Below are positions 1 to 12,700 of a stretch of 64,000 nucleotides of DNA, in pieces. Position 1 is the stretch's first letter, and the number at the start of each line of letters is the position of its first letter. Source of the DNA: Helicoverpa zea (lineage: Eukaryota > Arthropoda > Insecta > Lepidoptera > Noctuidae); the NCBI RefSeq assembly GCF_022581195.2, contig NC_061465.1, positions 12,693,948 through 12,757,947 on the forward strand, in the 5' to 3' direction. The position numbers and the translations under genes were made by a program. The notes beneath the pieces were generated by a model that saw nothing but the letters and a program-made list of their open reading frames with translations, was not told the DNA's origin and made no database searches.

Positions 1-2
1 TG

Positions 3-622
3 TGCCAGAAGACGATGGGAGGCGGCGGGCGCTCGCGGCAGGTGCAGCCCATGCTGGACCTGGCGCAGGTGGCCGAGGCCGCCTCCAAGCTGTCGGGCCT
101 CCTCGACCAGGTGACCGTCATGACTCAGTAGCTCGGTGTCCAGCCGCGGGGCAGTGGACAGTACAAGTGAGCGTGGCTGTGCAGGTGGTGTCGCACGTGG
201 AGGAGGTGCTGGCGGAGCGGACGGAGGGGCAGGCGGCGGCGGGCCGCGCGCTGCTGGAGCTCGTCAACTCCGTGCCCAGCCTCGCCGCAGACACCTTCGC
301 CGACGCCTTCGCCTCCAGCGTCAAGGACCTGCTCATGGTGATTACACCCTTCCTTCTGTACCGATCCTACACATAACTAAAACATTATTTAATACCATTG
401 CCACTCAACCGACTTCACCTACTGACGGACCTAGAGTACCGAGCATTGTTTAGCCTGTGATCAGTTGACAATGACTCTGGTGCAATGAAAACAGTATGAG
501 TTAAACTGTGAAGGAAGGAGATAATAACTGAGTGTGTGTGTGTGCAGGTGGTGACTCTGGCGCAGCTCATTAAGACACAGCTGCAGCTCAACGAGAAGCT
601 CACTCTGCTCACGTCGCAGTGA
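3..622 (+). CDS. eIF3F: eIF3 subunit F, C-terminal part (3' exons only)
   Basis: Last three coding exons of a gene entering from the left edge: 3-110, 185-337 and 548-622 (stop TGA 620-622). All junctions are phase 0 with GT donors (111, 338) and AG acceptors (184, 547). They give 36, 51 and 24 residues. The protein matches the C-terminal helical region of eukaryotic initiation factor 3 subunit F, which follows the MPN (JAB1/MPN) domain. Recognisable stretches are VVSHVEEVL, ALLELVNSVP, KDLLMVVTLAQL and LNEKLTLL, close to the human 'DLLMVTYLANLTQ...ALNEKL' ending. eIF3F is a non-catalytic MPN subunit of the cytoplasmic eIF3 complex, which scaffolds the 43S preinitiation complex. The MPN domain itself is outside the window. 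A poly(A) signal follows 34 bases after the stop. The family call is strong; exon ends are from consensus only. Confidence 0.88.
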
Positions 623-656
623 GCCGCAGCGCCGGTCGACACCTCACCTCTCATAC

Positions 657-662
657 AATAAA
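657..662 (+). terminator. poly(A) signal of eIF3F
   Basis: Canonical AATAAA 34 bases after the eIF3F stop codon, implying a very short 3' UTR. Confidence 0.75.
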
Positions 663-1170
663 CATATTTCTACTAAATTGACTTTTATTCTTTTGCATTC
701 AACACTAAAGTTCAGTGTTTCTTCTGGACTACTCGCTCTAGAGAACAGCAACAACTTCATGCGAACCAATGTATGGGTCGATTTATACTACTTAGCGCAG
801 AGTCGAAGCACATCGAAGCGTCAAATTTTTTACAACTAAAGCGAAGCCGCACGAATGCGCGCGTATTCACAAACTATCTCCGACTGCGTGGTTACGGAGT
901 ACTTACCGAATGCTTAGAGTATAGGTACTCAAGCATTGATGTATTTCTTATAAAAGTAGCTATAATATTCGTAAAACAAAAAATTGCGTGTAGTTTTCGA
1001 GAATTTAAAAACTTTCACCTAGTACTAGTTACAGTACTCATTAGTGGCACTGCTGATTATAGAGGTGGAAAATTTCGGATCCGTGGCGTACGCCCCCAGT
1101 GGTCAAGGCATCTGTAGCCGCATTTCGAATGTCCTGGCACAAAAATGTTTTACAAAGATCGAAAATGTAC
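663..1170. other. intergenic, no gene seen
   Basis: AT-rich spacer between the eIF3F poly(A) site and a large palindrome. The short open frames here have no domain or splice support. Confidence 0.5.
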
Positions 1171-2764
1171 ACTCTTTTGCAAAAAGAGCGGGCACCTATG
1201 CGAAATCTTAGTTTTAAGGACTTTACGTGTATTTCAAAGGGTTTTAATGATTGTAATATGTTTCTAGCATCAAAAGAGTTAGCCAAGCATGCATGAGAGT
1301 GTATTCTAAATTTGAATTTTGTACAATTGCTAAGAAATTGGTTAAACCTTGTTTTGGACTAATTGCTGGCAGAAAGTTCGTCGGTGTTTTGAAAAGTTTT
1401 TGAATTGATTTTCAGGAAAATGATAATGCAGTTTTAATTAATGTACTTTTTTGTTACATCAAAACATTTTTGAAAAACAATGCGAATTTGATAAAATTTT
1501 CACCTGCTCTAAATAGGCTACACTGATGATTGATAGCAATGTTAAATGTTTCGGTAGTTTTGTGTAAAGTGTTCTATTGTTTAGATATTGTATCCACATG
1601 GTTTAAAATATCCCTTTCTCGTAAATAAACACAATTTAGAGGAATATCAATACTTTGGGCTGCGACAAAACCAATTTAAAGTTAACAGTTCCGATCACAA
1701 CTCGTCTCCTATCAGACTTTGACATTTTTTAAAAGTCTTGAAATTCTACAAAATACAGAAAATAGCGCATAGACTGTGAGCACGAGGCCTTAAGGTCCCG
1801 TTATCACTGATTTTTAAACAACCACGTCTCTTGGGAAACTCCGTAGACCTCTAAAGATCTATGAGTCTGAGCGTTCAAATGGCGTGTTTTCATCCCACGG
1901 ACATTTTATTAAATAAACTTGCCTGTACCGAGATTTTCTGGCATCTACAGCACTTTCCTCCTTAAATCATAACAATAATTGGCTATCTGCTCATTTCTTA
2001 AGAAACGTACGTTTGGCCAATAATTTTGAATTCTCGACTCCCTTTCAGCTAAATTGTCGTTTAGTAACCCGATACCTATGGAGTTATCGAGAGCTTCAAC
2101 GCGGCAATAATTTGACTTTTTAGATAGCTTTAACCTTCCTCATCTTTTTTCATGTGGTTAATTTTAACATTAATCACAAAATTTGGTATTTTTTAAATGT
2201 CAAAGTCCGATAGGAGACGAGTTGTGATCGGCACTGCTTACTTCAAATTGGTTTTGTCGCAGCTCAAAGTACTGATACTCCTCTAGATAGTTTATTTATG
2301 AAAAAGCGATATTTTAAAACACGTGGGTACAATATCTAAACAATAGAACGCTTTACACTAAAATACCGAAACTTTTAACATTGCCATCAATCATCAGTAT
2401 AGCCCATTTAGAGCAGGTGAGAATTTTATCAAATACGCATAGTTTTTCAAAAATGTGTTTATCTAACAAAAAAGTACATTAATCATTGATTAAAACTGCA
2501 TTATCATTTTCCTGAAAATCAATTCAAAAACTTTTCAAAACACCGACGAACTTTCTGCCAGCAATTAGTCCAAAACAAGGTTTAACCAATTTCTTAGCAA
2601 TTGTACAAAATTCAAATTTAGAATACACTCTCACGCATGCTCGGCTAACTCTTTTGATGCTAAAAACATATCACAATCATTAAAACATTAAAACCCTTTG
2701 AAATACACGTAAAGTCCTTAAAACTAAGATTTCGCATAGGTGCCCGCTTTTTTTGCAAAAGCGT
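1171..2764. repeat. large fold-back element, ~560-bp inverted arms
   Basis: Bases ~1171-1733 reappear in reverse complement at ~2195-2764 with scattered mismatches. Outer ends share TTTTGCAAAAA and GCGGGCACCTATGCG; inner ends share CCGATCACAACTCGTCTCCT. About 460 bases of AT-rich spacer separate the arms. No transposase frame is visible. It is either a fold-back transposon relic or a palindromic duplication of an old repeat. Arm divergence shows it is not recent. Confidence 0.75.
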
Positions 2765-2884
2765 TTATATTGATTGTGTGTTATATAAAGCTTGGATTTA
2801 TAATGCGCTTTTCTAAGTGCTTTAGAAATGTCAAGCCACTAAAAATTTTATTAAATACTGCACCTATGTTAGGAGTCACCTGAC

Positions 2885-3337
2885 TGGAGTAATGCTTCTC
2901 AGATATGGAACCCGCGTTACAATAAGTACATCGACCGCATTGAAAACATACAAAGGCGATTCATAAAATTTCTCAGCTTTCGTCAAAACCTTTCATATCA
3001 TTCAGTCGATTATGCCCAACTCTGTAAGAAACACCATCTATTACCACTCAAAGACCGACGTGATATTGCCGATTGTCTGTTTTTGTTAAAGATATTACAT
3101 AATGATATTGACAGCCCGGAGCTGTTATCTAAATTTAAATTCAACGTGCCGAGTAGAGTATTACGTTTTAATCCTCCCATATATGTACCCCACTCATACA
3201 CGAATTATAGGCAAAACAGTTATGTTGTGCGTGCGAGCAGGCAGTTCAATATGATTTGCAAGCAGCATGATTTGGATCCTTTCTCAACAAGTGTGGCGGC
3301 AGGAATGAGTGGCGAATTCTGGCGTTATTGTTGTTAA
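2885..3337 (+). pseudogene. Jockey-like non-LTR retrotransposon fragment (end of reverse transcriptase ORF)
   Basis: An open frame of 150 codons ending at TAA 3335-3337 carries the conserved post-RT region of Jockey/CR1-type elements: IWNPRYNKYIDRIE, QRRFIKFLSF and LKDRRDIADCLFLLK. Upstream the frame decays. The catalytic RT core is absent, so this is a dead 5'-truncated copy. It lies between the palindrome and the 3' end of BOP1. Confidence 0.75.
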
Positions 3338-3725
3338 GCAATTTACGGACTCAACGTTGTGTAGCGGAAACTTTGGATGCTCGACTCCAGGAGCTGGTTA
3401 CTTGGTACAGAAAAAATGGAATTCGGTCTGCAGCTAATTGGAACGTTTTTAACATGGTTCGAATCGCGACTTAATAAAACAAAAAAAATTGGCCATTTTC
3501 GCCGGGGAATTCGCAAATCCTATTGGAGATTCGGCTTCCAGGGAAAGAAACAACATAACGTGATAGTGTTAATCAAAAGTACTGAAAGGTTTTGAAGTGA
3601 AATATCAATACAACACAATCTGGCCATTCGTCATAGTAAAAACTTCGCATTGGGTGTTAGGTGGGGTATGGCGTAGGGCGAAAGACAATAAAAGCAGAGC
3701 CGTGGCTGTAAGCGTATATTGTGAA
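3338..3725. other. intergenic downstream of BOP1
   Basis: Degenerate continuation of the retrotransposon tail, then unique sequence. I see no canonical AATAAA on the minus strand close to the BOP1 stop, so its polyadenylation site is undefined. Confidence 0.4.
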
Positions 3726-6700
3726 CTAGGAGTAGAGGCGCAGCGTGCCGTCGGCGCAGGCGGCCAGCAGCCAGGGCTGCGCGGGGTGCCAGCGCAGCTC
3801 CAGCACGCACAGCTGCTCCGTCACCGCGCCCGCCGCCAGCTGCTTCAGCGGCACCAGCAGCGGGTTCTGCAGCAGGTCGCTGCGGAGGGAACACTGCGGT
3901 TAGCGGCCGCTCGGCCGGGGGCGGGCACAGCGACAGTGGCGGCCATACAATGTAATATTATACTAAACAAGTTGCGCACTCTCAAAATATATATTTACGA
4001 AAATTAACTCTATTCCAACGCAATAAGGTACTAAATTGGTTGCATAATACACAGAGGCAAATCCGAGCCGAAAGGGATAGTTAGAACGGAGGCCGTGTGT
4101 CTCGTTCTAACACCTTGCCAGCATAAAAAAATGTTATGATCAACAGTTTTGTCTTCCCAAAAAAACAATTGAATCACTTATATTCTTATCTTATTTTAAC
4201 AATTGTAAGTCAACAAATTAATAACAATCGCATTAATTTATTCGTATTTATTCTTAAAACGTAAAGAACATAAATTTTTATAGTGCTTTTTTTATTTTCT
4301 AGCAGTAACCCTGGGTCCCGATTATCCTAAGTTAATAATGTCAAAATCGAATAGAACTCGAATCGCAATATGATCGCAACAGCAGTTTTAACCATATCGG
4401 GCATTCTGCTAGTGCTACTAATAAAAGACCAATCGTATTCCAACGATATTCGATTGGTTTTCGATTGGTCTGCTATTTTGGTGATTTTGGTCTATACGGT
4501 AGTTTGCTCTACAATCATATTGCAATCGTAAATCATTTGCAAACAAAATGATTCATTATTGAATGACAGAAAAGGATAAAAACGTTTATTTCAAAGAAAA
4601 AATAGCGGAATGCCACATACTCTTCAATCGTAATCGAGTCGGGATTGGATTTCAGTCGAACCGAGTCGAACGTAAATCGTATGTCGCTTAAGTAAAATTA
4701 GGAGAATCGGGCCCCTGAACATTCTTGGCGCGTAATCAGCATTTAAAATTTTGTTTATATTTTTTTGTATTAAATCAATTTAAACTATTAAATGGTGAAA
4801 AAGAGTTGCGTTTATGCTTGTGGTTGCAATATATCGTTCCACAGGTTAGCTAATAATAACATTTTCGTAAATCAAACAACTAAAGTCTGTTTTTTAATCT
4901 CGTAGACTAAATTGACACTTGCAAAATGTCAAACTTCCAAATAATTTTGCTAGCTCTGTGGTGCAGTGTTGTACTTACGATACCGGTTCGTTGAATCGTA
5001 ACTTTTTACAATAAGTCATCCTGAAATAATGGGCTTATCCTTGATGATTACGCATGGCTTTGCGTGGTCAGATATCCCTGGCAGTTTGTAGCACGTCGTA
5101 CAGCCATGTGTACGTACGTGAATTTTAAATATAAAACTTTGAATGAATATTAAATTCGTCTATTATAGATAAAAAGTTACGATTCAACGAACCGGTATCG
5201 TAAGTACAACACTGCACCACAGAGCTAGCAAAATTATTTGGAAGTTTGACATTTTGCAAGTGTCAATTTAGTCTACGAGATTAAAAAACAGACTATAGGG
5301 TGCCCATGAATTCTTGTAATGAGTCAAAATATGTGTGATGGATTCTAAAACTGTTGTACTATTGTTATAGCTTCCCAAAAAATGAAGAAAAGCGACATAA
5401 ATGTCACTTACTGCTTTTATACTGCTAATTCCCGCTAATTATTAAAAGCCTATAATAGTATCTTAAGCTAACAAACTGCGTAAGTTAAGGCTTCAATACC
5501 AATCTGTGTTTAATAATCTTAGCAAATTCGGATTTGTCTCACATATCTTAATCTCATAGTCACCCTATTAGAAAGGGACAGACGGCCTCCGTACTAACTG
5601 TTTGACTGGGCTCGTTTTTTGTGAATAAGTGCGCAGTCCTGTTTAGTATATGATGTGTATGTGGCGGCACTGACTTGTAGACCATGCCGTGCGAGACGAC
5701 GATGTGCGCGTCGTCGCCGGCGGACGCGAACAGCGGGTAGCGGCGGTGGAAGGCCACGCTGCGCACCGCGCCGCCGTGCAGCCGCAGCGTCTGGTACGGC
5801 TTCGACGACAGCTCCAGGTCGAACCTGCACGCAATTTTTTTACCAATAATAATTTATTTCCGAAAAACTCATGGTGGTCTAGTAAAGAGCCAATCTCTCG
5901 AGTTTGAGTGCGTGGGTTCTTTTTCGATGAATCGCCTCCTAAGTCCCAGACTGAATATTTTACAAATTGAGCCTCCATGATACAATACAAGATAAATCCG
6001 CTCAAACTATTGCGCAATCCCCAATATAACACAACCTATACATATATGTATAAATAGCACAAGTCGTAATATAGGTGAGTGGGGGCACGTACCAGACGCA
6101 CTTCCTGTCGTAGGAGGCGACGAGCAGGTTGTCGCCGGCGGGGTGCAGGGCCAGGTGGCTGACCCACTGCGCGCCCGTCAGCAGCTTGCGCACCAGCTCC
6201 TGCTTCACCAGGTCGTACACGCGCACCACGCGCTGCGTCTGCGCCACACAACATCACTATACCGGCCGGTTGTCTACTTATTTACGTACAAAGAAGAGAA
6301 AGCGTGTAAAACAACATTTGAACAACATCGATGGCAAGACATAACGCACTGTCTTTACTTTTGTTTAGGTACTTATATTTTACAATTAATAGTTATTTGT
6401 TAGGTATACAAGAGTGCAAAGTTGCTTTTTAACCGCGGTCTCAATTTTGATGACCGAGCAAGCGAAGGATTCTTAAATTAATAAAAAAAATCCTGGGCGA
6501 TAGCGAGGGAATCCAAAGAGCACAAGGTGAAAAATCTTTGCACTCGAGCGCAACACGTAGGTAACTTTTCATCCCACCTCATCGAGAAAATTTCTAAACT
6601 CAAAAAAAGAAAATGGCACACACGTCACACATGGCAAGTTAAAAAGATGTTCTTACCTATTAAAATTTATTTACGCAAAAACTCAGTTTAAAAATGTAAT

Positions 6701-9700
6701 GAGGTTTAAAATCGACCTCAAAACAATAAAAAATAATAATTTCATCCCACTTCATCGAGGAAATACTAAATGCAAAAAAAGAAAATGGCCGCTCCTCTAG
6801 AGGATAAAAACCAATATCAAAAGGGGCCGTTCAAGTATTACGTAAGCACTATAGGGGGGAGGGAGGGTATTTGTTTTGCTTATTTTGGATGAAATGGGGG
6901 GTAGAGGAGTCCAGATGATGATTATGTTATTGATAGTTATTTACTTTTTTACACGAATGGACTACTATTCCCTCACATTGTCTATGCTTGAAAACGAAAC
7001 GCATTTTCGGGGATTCCCGCAAATATACACGCATACGTTTGGGCACTGGCATACAATAACATTATAATTATATAATATAAAAAAAATCCTTTTTTAATTG
7101 AAAAATGTTTACGTAAGCATGGGGGGAGGGGCTAAAAGCTTTGTCTACTTTTGCTGACAAGGGGGATGGGGGGAGGTAAATAATTGTAATAAATCTGCTT
7201 ACGTAATATTTGAACGGCCCCAAAGCGTAAAGGCTCTTTCCGAGAGGGTGGGATGAAAAAATATTTGATTTAATTTGAAAATGAACTTTCGTATAAATAT
7301 CAGGCAAGTCTTTCAGTCACGTATGAAAAAATATCGATTAAACAGATCGTAAGAGACGGGTCTTGGAAATTCTTTCAAAACCTAAATAATTAGAAGGACT
7401 TACGGCAACGAAGATGAGGGGTCGCGAGGGGTGGAAGAGCGCGCACTGCACGAGCCCCTTGCTGCGCGTGAACGGCAGCTGCGAGCGGCGCCGCGACAGC
7501 TGGTGCACCACCACCGCCCGCGCCGCCGCGTCCGCCAGCGTCACCAGCACGTAGTCGCCGCGCCCGTGCCACGCCACGTGCGTCACGCGCCGGAAGTGCT
7601 CCAGCCGCACGCGCACCCCGCGCGCCCACTCCTCCGGCGCCGGCGCCGCCCACGTCACCGCCGCCGCCACGCGCGCCTCCACCGCCTCCCGCGCCGCCGG
7701 CGCCGCCTCCAGCAGCTCGTCCGTGCGCCGCAACACCCGCGCCGGCGCCACGCCCGGGCTCAGCAGCAGCAGGCGCTCGCCCACGGCCGCCGCCACCAGG
7801 CTCAGCCCCGGCGCCGGCAGCCACGCCACGCGCGCCACGGCGCCGCCCAGCGCCAGCACGCGCAGGCAGCGCCCCGTGGCCGCCTCCCACACTGCGGGCC
7901 ACAGGCTACAGGCGCGGCACGAGACCCGCGCACGAGTCGCGCGCCCGTCTCACAGATTGCCCACATTGATACGTTGCTCAAAATGTACGAAAAATACAAT
8001 CTTCGGAAAGGTAGCAGATAGTTGATCGAAACTGTATTTAATATTTCAGTAAGAAGGACTTAAATGCTGCACTAAATAAAACTCAAATTAGAAATGTTTT
8101 TTTATAATTTGAGTTTTATTTAATTAATATTTAGTACCTATATCTTGGACATCAATGACTGTGTTTCGGAGGGCACATTAAACTGTAGGTCCCGACTGTC
8201 ATTTATTATCCGTGGCAGTAGCTACGGGTAGTCAGAAGCGAGTACGTTTGACACCAGTCTAACCAAGGGGTATCGGGTTGCCCGGGTTGAGAAAGTCAGA
8301 TAGGCAGTCGCTCCTTGTACAACTCTGGTACTCGCAGCACCAGGCTCAGGAGATAATGAAGCTTTTCCACTACTGGTTTTCTATAGAAACATTGAAAAAG
8401 GTAGTAGAGCAAATGTAAGGTTGGCTGACCGCGCATGGTGCCGTCGTCGCCGCCGGACACGACGTACTGGCCGCTGGGGTCGAAGTCCGCGCTGCGCACC
8501 AGCCCCGCGTGGCCGCGCATGCGCAGCGCCTCGCTCGTGGGGAAGGGCTGCAGGTCGCGCGGCGCCGGCAGCTTGGGCACCAGCTCCTCCGGCCGGATGG
8601 TGAGCTGCACAGACACGCGCTACAGCTGCTGCTGCGGGAGGCAGGCGGGCGAGGCGCGGCCGACACTCACCCGCATCTTGATGGCGCGCGGCGCCAGGTA
8701 CAGGTCGAGGCAGCGCAGGAAGCGCTCGCGCGTGAAGCGCTCGTAGGCCGGCACGGCGCGCAGGCTGGCGTGCCGCGTCGGCAGGAACGTGTACTTGCGC
8801 TTCCACGGCGTCTCGCTCAGCTTGTTCCACTCCTTCATCTGCGGACACGCGAGGCGGTGAGGCGCGAGGAGCGAGGCGCGGGGCGCGAGGCGGCGCGGCA
8901 CTCACCTCCTTGGCGTCGAGCAGGTACTCGGGCGGCGGGTTGTAGCTCTCGGCGTGCGAGGGCAGCGCGCGGCGCGGCGCGGGGATGTGGCGCTGCAGGC
9001 CGCGCGGCGCGTCGCCGGAGCCCCACAGGTTGTAGAACTGCTTGCTGCGGCGGGCGCGGCGCTCGTCGGCCAGCTGGCGCCGCGTCTTGGCCCAGCCCAT
9101 CTTCAGCGCGTGCACCAGGCGCGCCACCTGCTGCTGCTCGGAGCGCGACGGCAGGAACGAGCGCTTGTGCTCGGGGAAGGCGCGCAGCGGCGTCGCCAGC
9201 ACCTCGCGGCTGAACCACTCCACCCAGGGCTGCGGACACAGGCGCGTCAGACGGGAGCCGGCGGGCACAGGCGCCGGGCTGCGGGCTACGCACCTCGTAC
9301 TCGTCGTGCGCGGCGTCGGGCACGTGGCCGGCGCGCAGGCGCTGGATGAGCTCCAGGTCCTGCTTGCTGAGCACCACGTCCTGGCCCGTGTTGGGGTCGC
9401 GCACGGTGCGCCAGAAGTCGGGATCCTCGCATTGCCTGCACAGAGAGGGCACGTGACGGCGGGGGTGAGGCGGGAGGCGAGGCGGCGGCGGCGGCGGCGG
9501 CGCGCTACTCACTTGAGGAAGTCGTCGATGGCGTCGCGCTGCGGCGGCTTGAGCAGGCGGCGGCCGGCCAGGTCGTAGCCCACGTGCGGGTAGTCGCGGT
9601 ACCACCAGGCGGGCACGGCGCCGCGCGTGTTGCGTCGGTCCTCCTCGTCCGACGTGTCGCCCGACGAGTACTCGTCTGCAACGCGTCGCTCCACTCAGTC

Positions 9701-12700
9701 GCGCAAACCGACAACACATTTGATAACTACTGCATTAGCATTGTAGTTACTATCTCCTAAAGTCGCTATATAACGTCTATAAATTGCTTGACAACAATAA
9801 CGCAGGATTTTACTACACATTCTAAAAGCTCAAAAGTAGCTAAACACTCAAGTTGACAAAAAGTAGGTTAGCCACCAGAACTCCAACAACATTAAGGCCG
9901 TGTTCAAACTAAACTGACTGTCAGCCGCCGAATGTGACCGAACGTTATTCGTTCACATGTAACCGACGATACGTTATCTACTTATACTAATATTATAAAG
10001 AGGAAAACTTTGTTTGTTTGGTTGTAATGGATAAACTCAAAAACTACTGGACCGATTTTAAATATTCTTTCACCATTAGAAAGCTATATTATCTGCGAGT
10101 AACATAGGCTATATTTTATCCCGGTGCGGGCAGTAGCTCCCACGGGACGCGGGTGAAACCGCGGGAAAACAGCTAGTGCCTAATATGCATACACGCTGAC
10201 ATTCGGCGGCTGACAGTCAGTTTGTTTTTAACGCAGCCTAAATCTAAAAGTATTGAAATCTGTGTAATCGTGTCCAATTAAAGGTCTAGGCTTTAAACTA
10301 TTTTTAACCGACTTCCCAAAAAGGAGGAGGTTCTCAATTCGGCCGGTATGTTTTTTTTTTCTATGTATGTACATCGATTACGCCGAGGTTTATTGACCGA
10401 TTTACGTGATTCTTTTTTGTTCGACGCGGAATAGCTGCCAGATGGTCCCATAGTCATCAGGTCAGGATCTGATGATGGGAACCCTGAGAAATCGAGAGCA
10501 ACCTTCGAAAGTTGTAGGCAAACATAGGGTAAAAAGTTGACACTCAGATGTATGCCTGAAAGCACTATTCAACAGTGAAGGTTTGAAGCTGACCTGATGA
10601 TGGAGACCAGAGAGGGTCGAGGGAACTCGACATCTGAATATGTAAACTACCTCGTGTTTGGGCTTATAATATTTGTATTGACGAGATCTTTGCAACAGCG
10701 AAGGTTTGGAGCTGACCTGATGATGAAGACCAGAAAAGGTCGAGGGAACTCGACAACTGAAACATATTCAGTACATAAAAATACCTCGTACTTGGGCTTA
10801 AAATATTTGTATTGATGAGAACTTTCTACTTATATGGATAGTGACAGCTATTTGTATCTCTAAAAAGCTGTAAATAAAAAACTTTTTTACTAATTTTAGG
10901 TGCATCGGCCTAGAAGTCGGTGGCAAAATTAACTTAGGCACATCCTTGATTAGACACCGGCTTCTAGGCCGATGCACCTACATAAAATTAGTTATTTTTT
11001 GGCTTTTTAGTGTTTTATCCATTTGAATCATGTGAATTAAAGTCAAAGCTAGACTTTTTTTTTGCTGCCATAAAACTAACTTCAATCAAACTGATCTGAA
11101 GTGTAAAGTATAAAATATTTTAATTGCTATTTTAAAAATAATTATTATAAACAAAAGACTCATTACTTATGCTATAATAAGACGGAGAAAAAACATAAAT
11201 TAAAATTGTTCAGCGACACTTGGCTAGCGACACAGTTTTAGCTACTTTTGAAGTTTAACAATGAATGTGCAGCGGATGCGTAAGTAAGTCATGTGTTTGT
11301 GTTTTGGTTTGGATGTGTGTGTGACGTACCTTTCTGTTCTACTGGTTGTATGTTAACAGTCGCTCTCTTGATGGTATCTGCTAATCTGTCTATACTGGCG
11401 TCACTGTTATTGTTGCTGCGAGCTGGCTTGTTCGCTTTCTGTTTGTGTGGTTTGGTGTCGCTGGCGGAGGAGTGCGACTCGGCGCCGCTGTCCGCGCTCC
11501 GCGACTCCTCGCTGTCGTCATCAGCCTCCGAATCATCATCAGCTTCCGAATCTGTTAGCTCCTGTGGCAATTCACATAATTATGTCAGTCGGTCGGTTAG
11601 CCCCAGGGTAAGCTATTTACGCTAAGGGTGCAACACAACATAACCGATAAACTTCATTAAGTCAAATACAAAAATGATATATATATGCTTACAAATAAAT
11701 CTATACGTATTCACTATTCGAATTATCTTATTTTATTTTATTAAAGGGAATTAATGTTTTTATGTAGGGGGATTTAAAAAAAAATGTATATTTTCCCTAT
11801 GGTTAGTCTTCAAGCAATTATATTATTGCCATTTATTTTTCATTGATTCATGATGCCTCAAATTAACAAAAACAAATGGCGGCAAATACAGCTTTATAAA
11901 AATAAATGAAAGGAAAAACATATAGACTCAACCAATATACACACGAATATCAAGTTTTTACCCGATGTCTACATTTTTCGACAGTAGGTAGCGCTCGATT
12001 TCTTAGGATTTCTGTGATTATAGTAAAATCACAATCATAAAGATTATTTTTAAGGAGCACCCTTAAAATTTTAATCAACCTCCGAGCCTTTTCCCAACTA
12101 TGTTGGGGTCGGCTTCTAGTCTAACCAGAATCAGCTGAGTACCAGTGCTTTACAAGAAGCGACTGCCTATTTGACTTCCTCAACCCAGTTACCCGGGCAC
12201 CCCGATACCCTTTGGTTAGACTGGTGTCAGACTTACTGGCTTCTGACTACCCGTAACGACTGCCAAGGATGTTGAATGTCAGCCGGGACCTACAGTTTAA
12301 CGTGCCATCCGAAACACAGTCATTGGTGTCTAAGATATACTTAGAAAGTACATACAAACTTAGAAAAGTTGCATTGGTACTTGCCTGACTTGGAGTCGAA
12401 CCCGCGCCCTCATACTCGAAGACCGTATGTTCATAATATTTCATACATTGCCTAGGTATTGTAAAGAATGATACAGTTTGCCGGTAAGGTATCGTCTGGG
12501 ACGGGTGACTTGTAGCCAAAATACTCACTGATGATCCATCTGAAGCGTCGTCTGGCTGGTCATCATCTCCAAATGTAGAGTCTGCACTCTCATCAAATAG
12601 TACCTCCTGAAACATTTTCTTAACTCTATTCTAACCACTTCAATGAATATTAATAGGATAGTATTACAAATATTTTGCTTTTTATAATTTAAATAAGCCT

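Noticed and set aside
7431..8021. 196-codon plus-strand open frame rich in His/Arg
   Set aside because: Antisense of BOP1 exon 10; no stops only because of high GC.
8381..9268. 295-codon minus-strand open frame
   Set aside because: It reads BOP1 exon 7 in frame, then runs through an intron into the wrong frame. The spliced model explains the conserved residues better.
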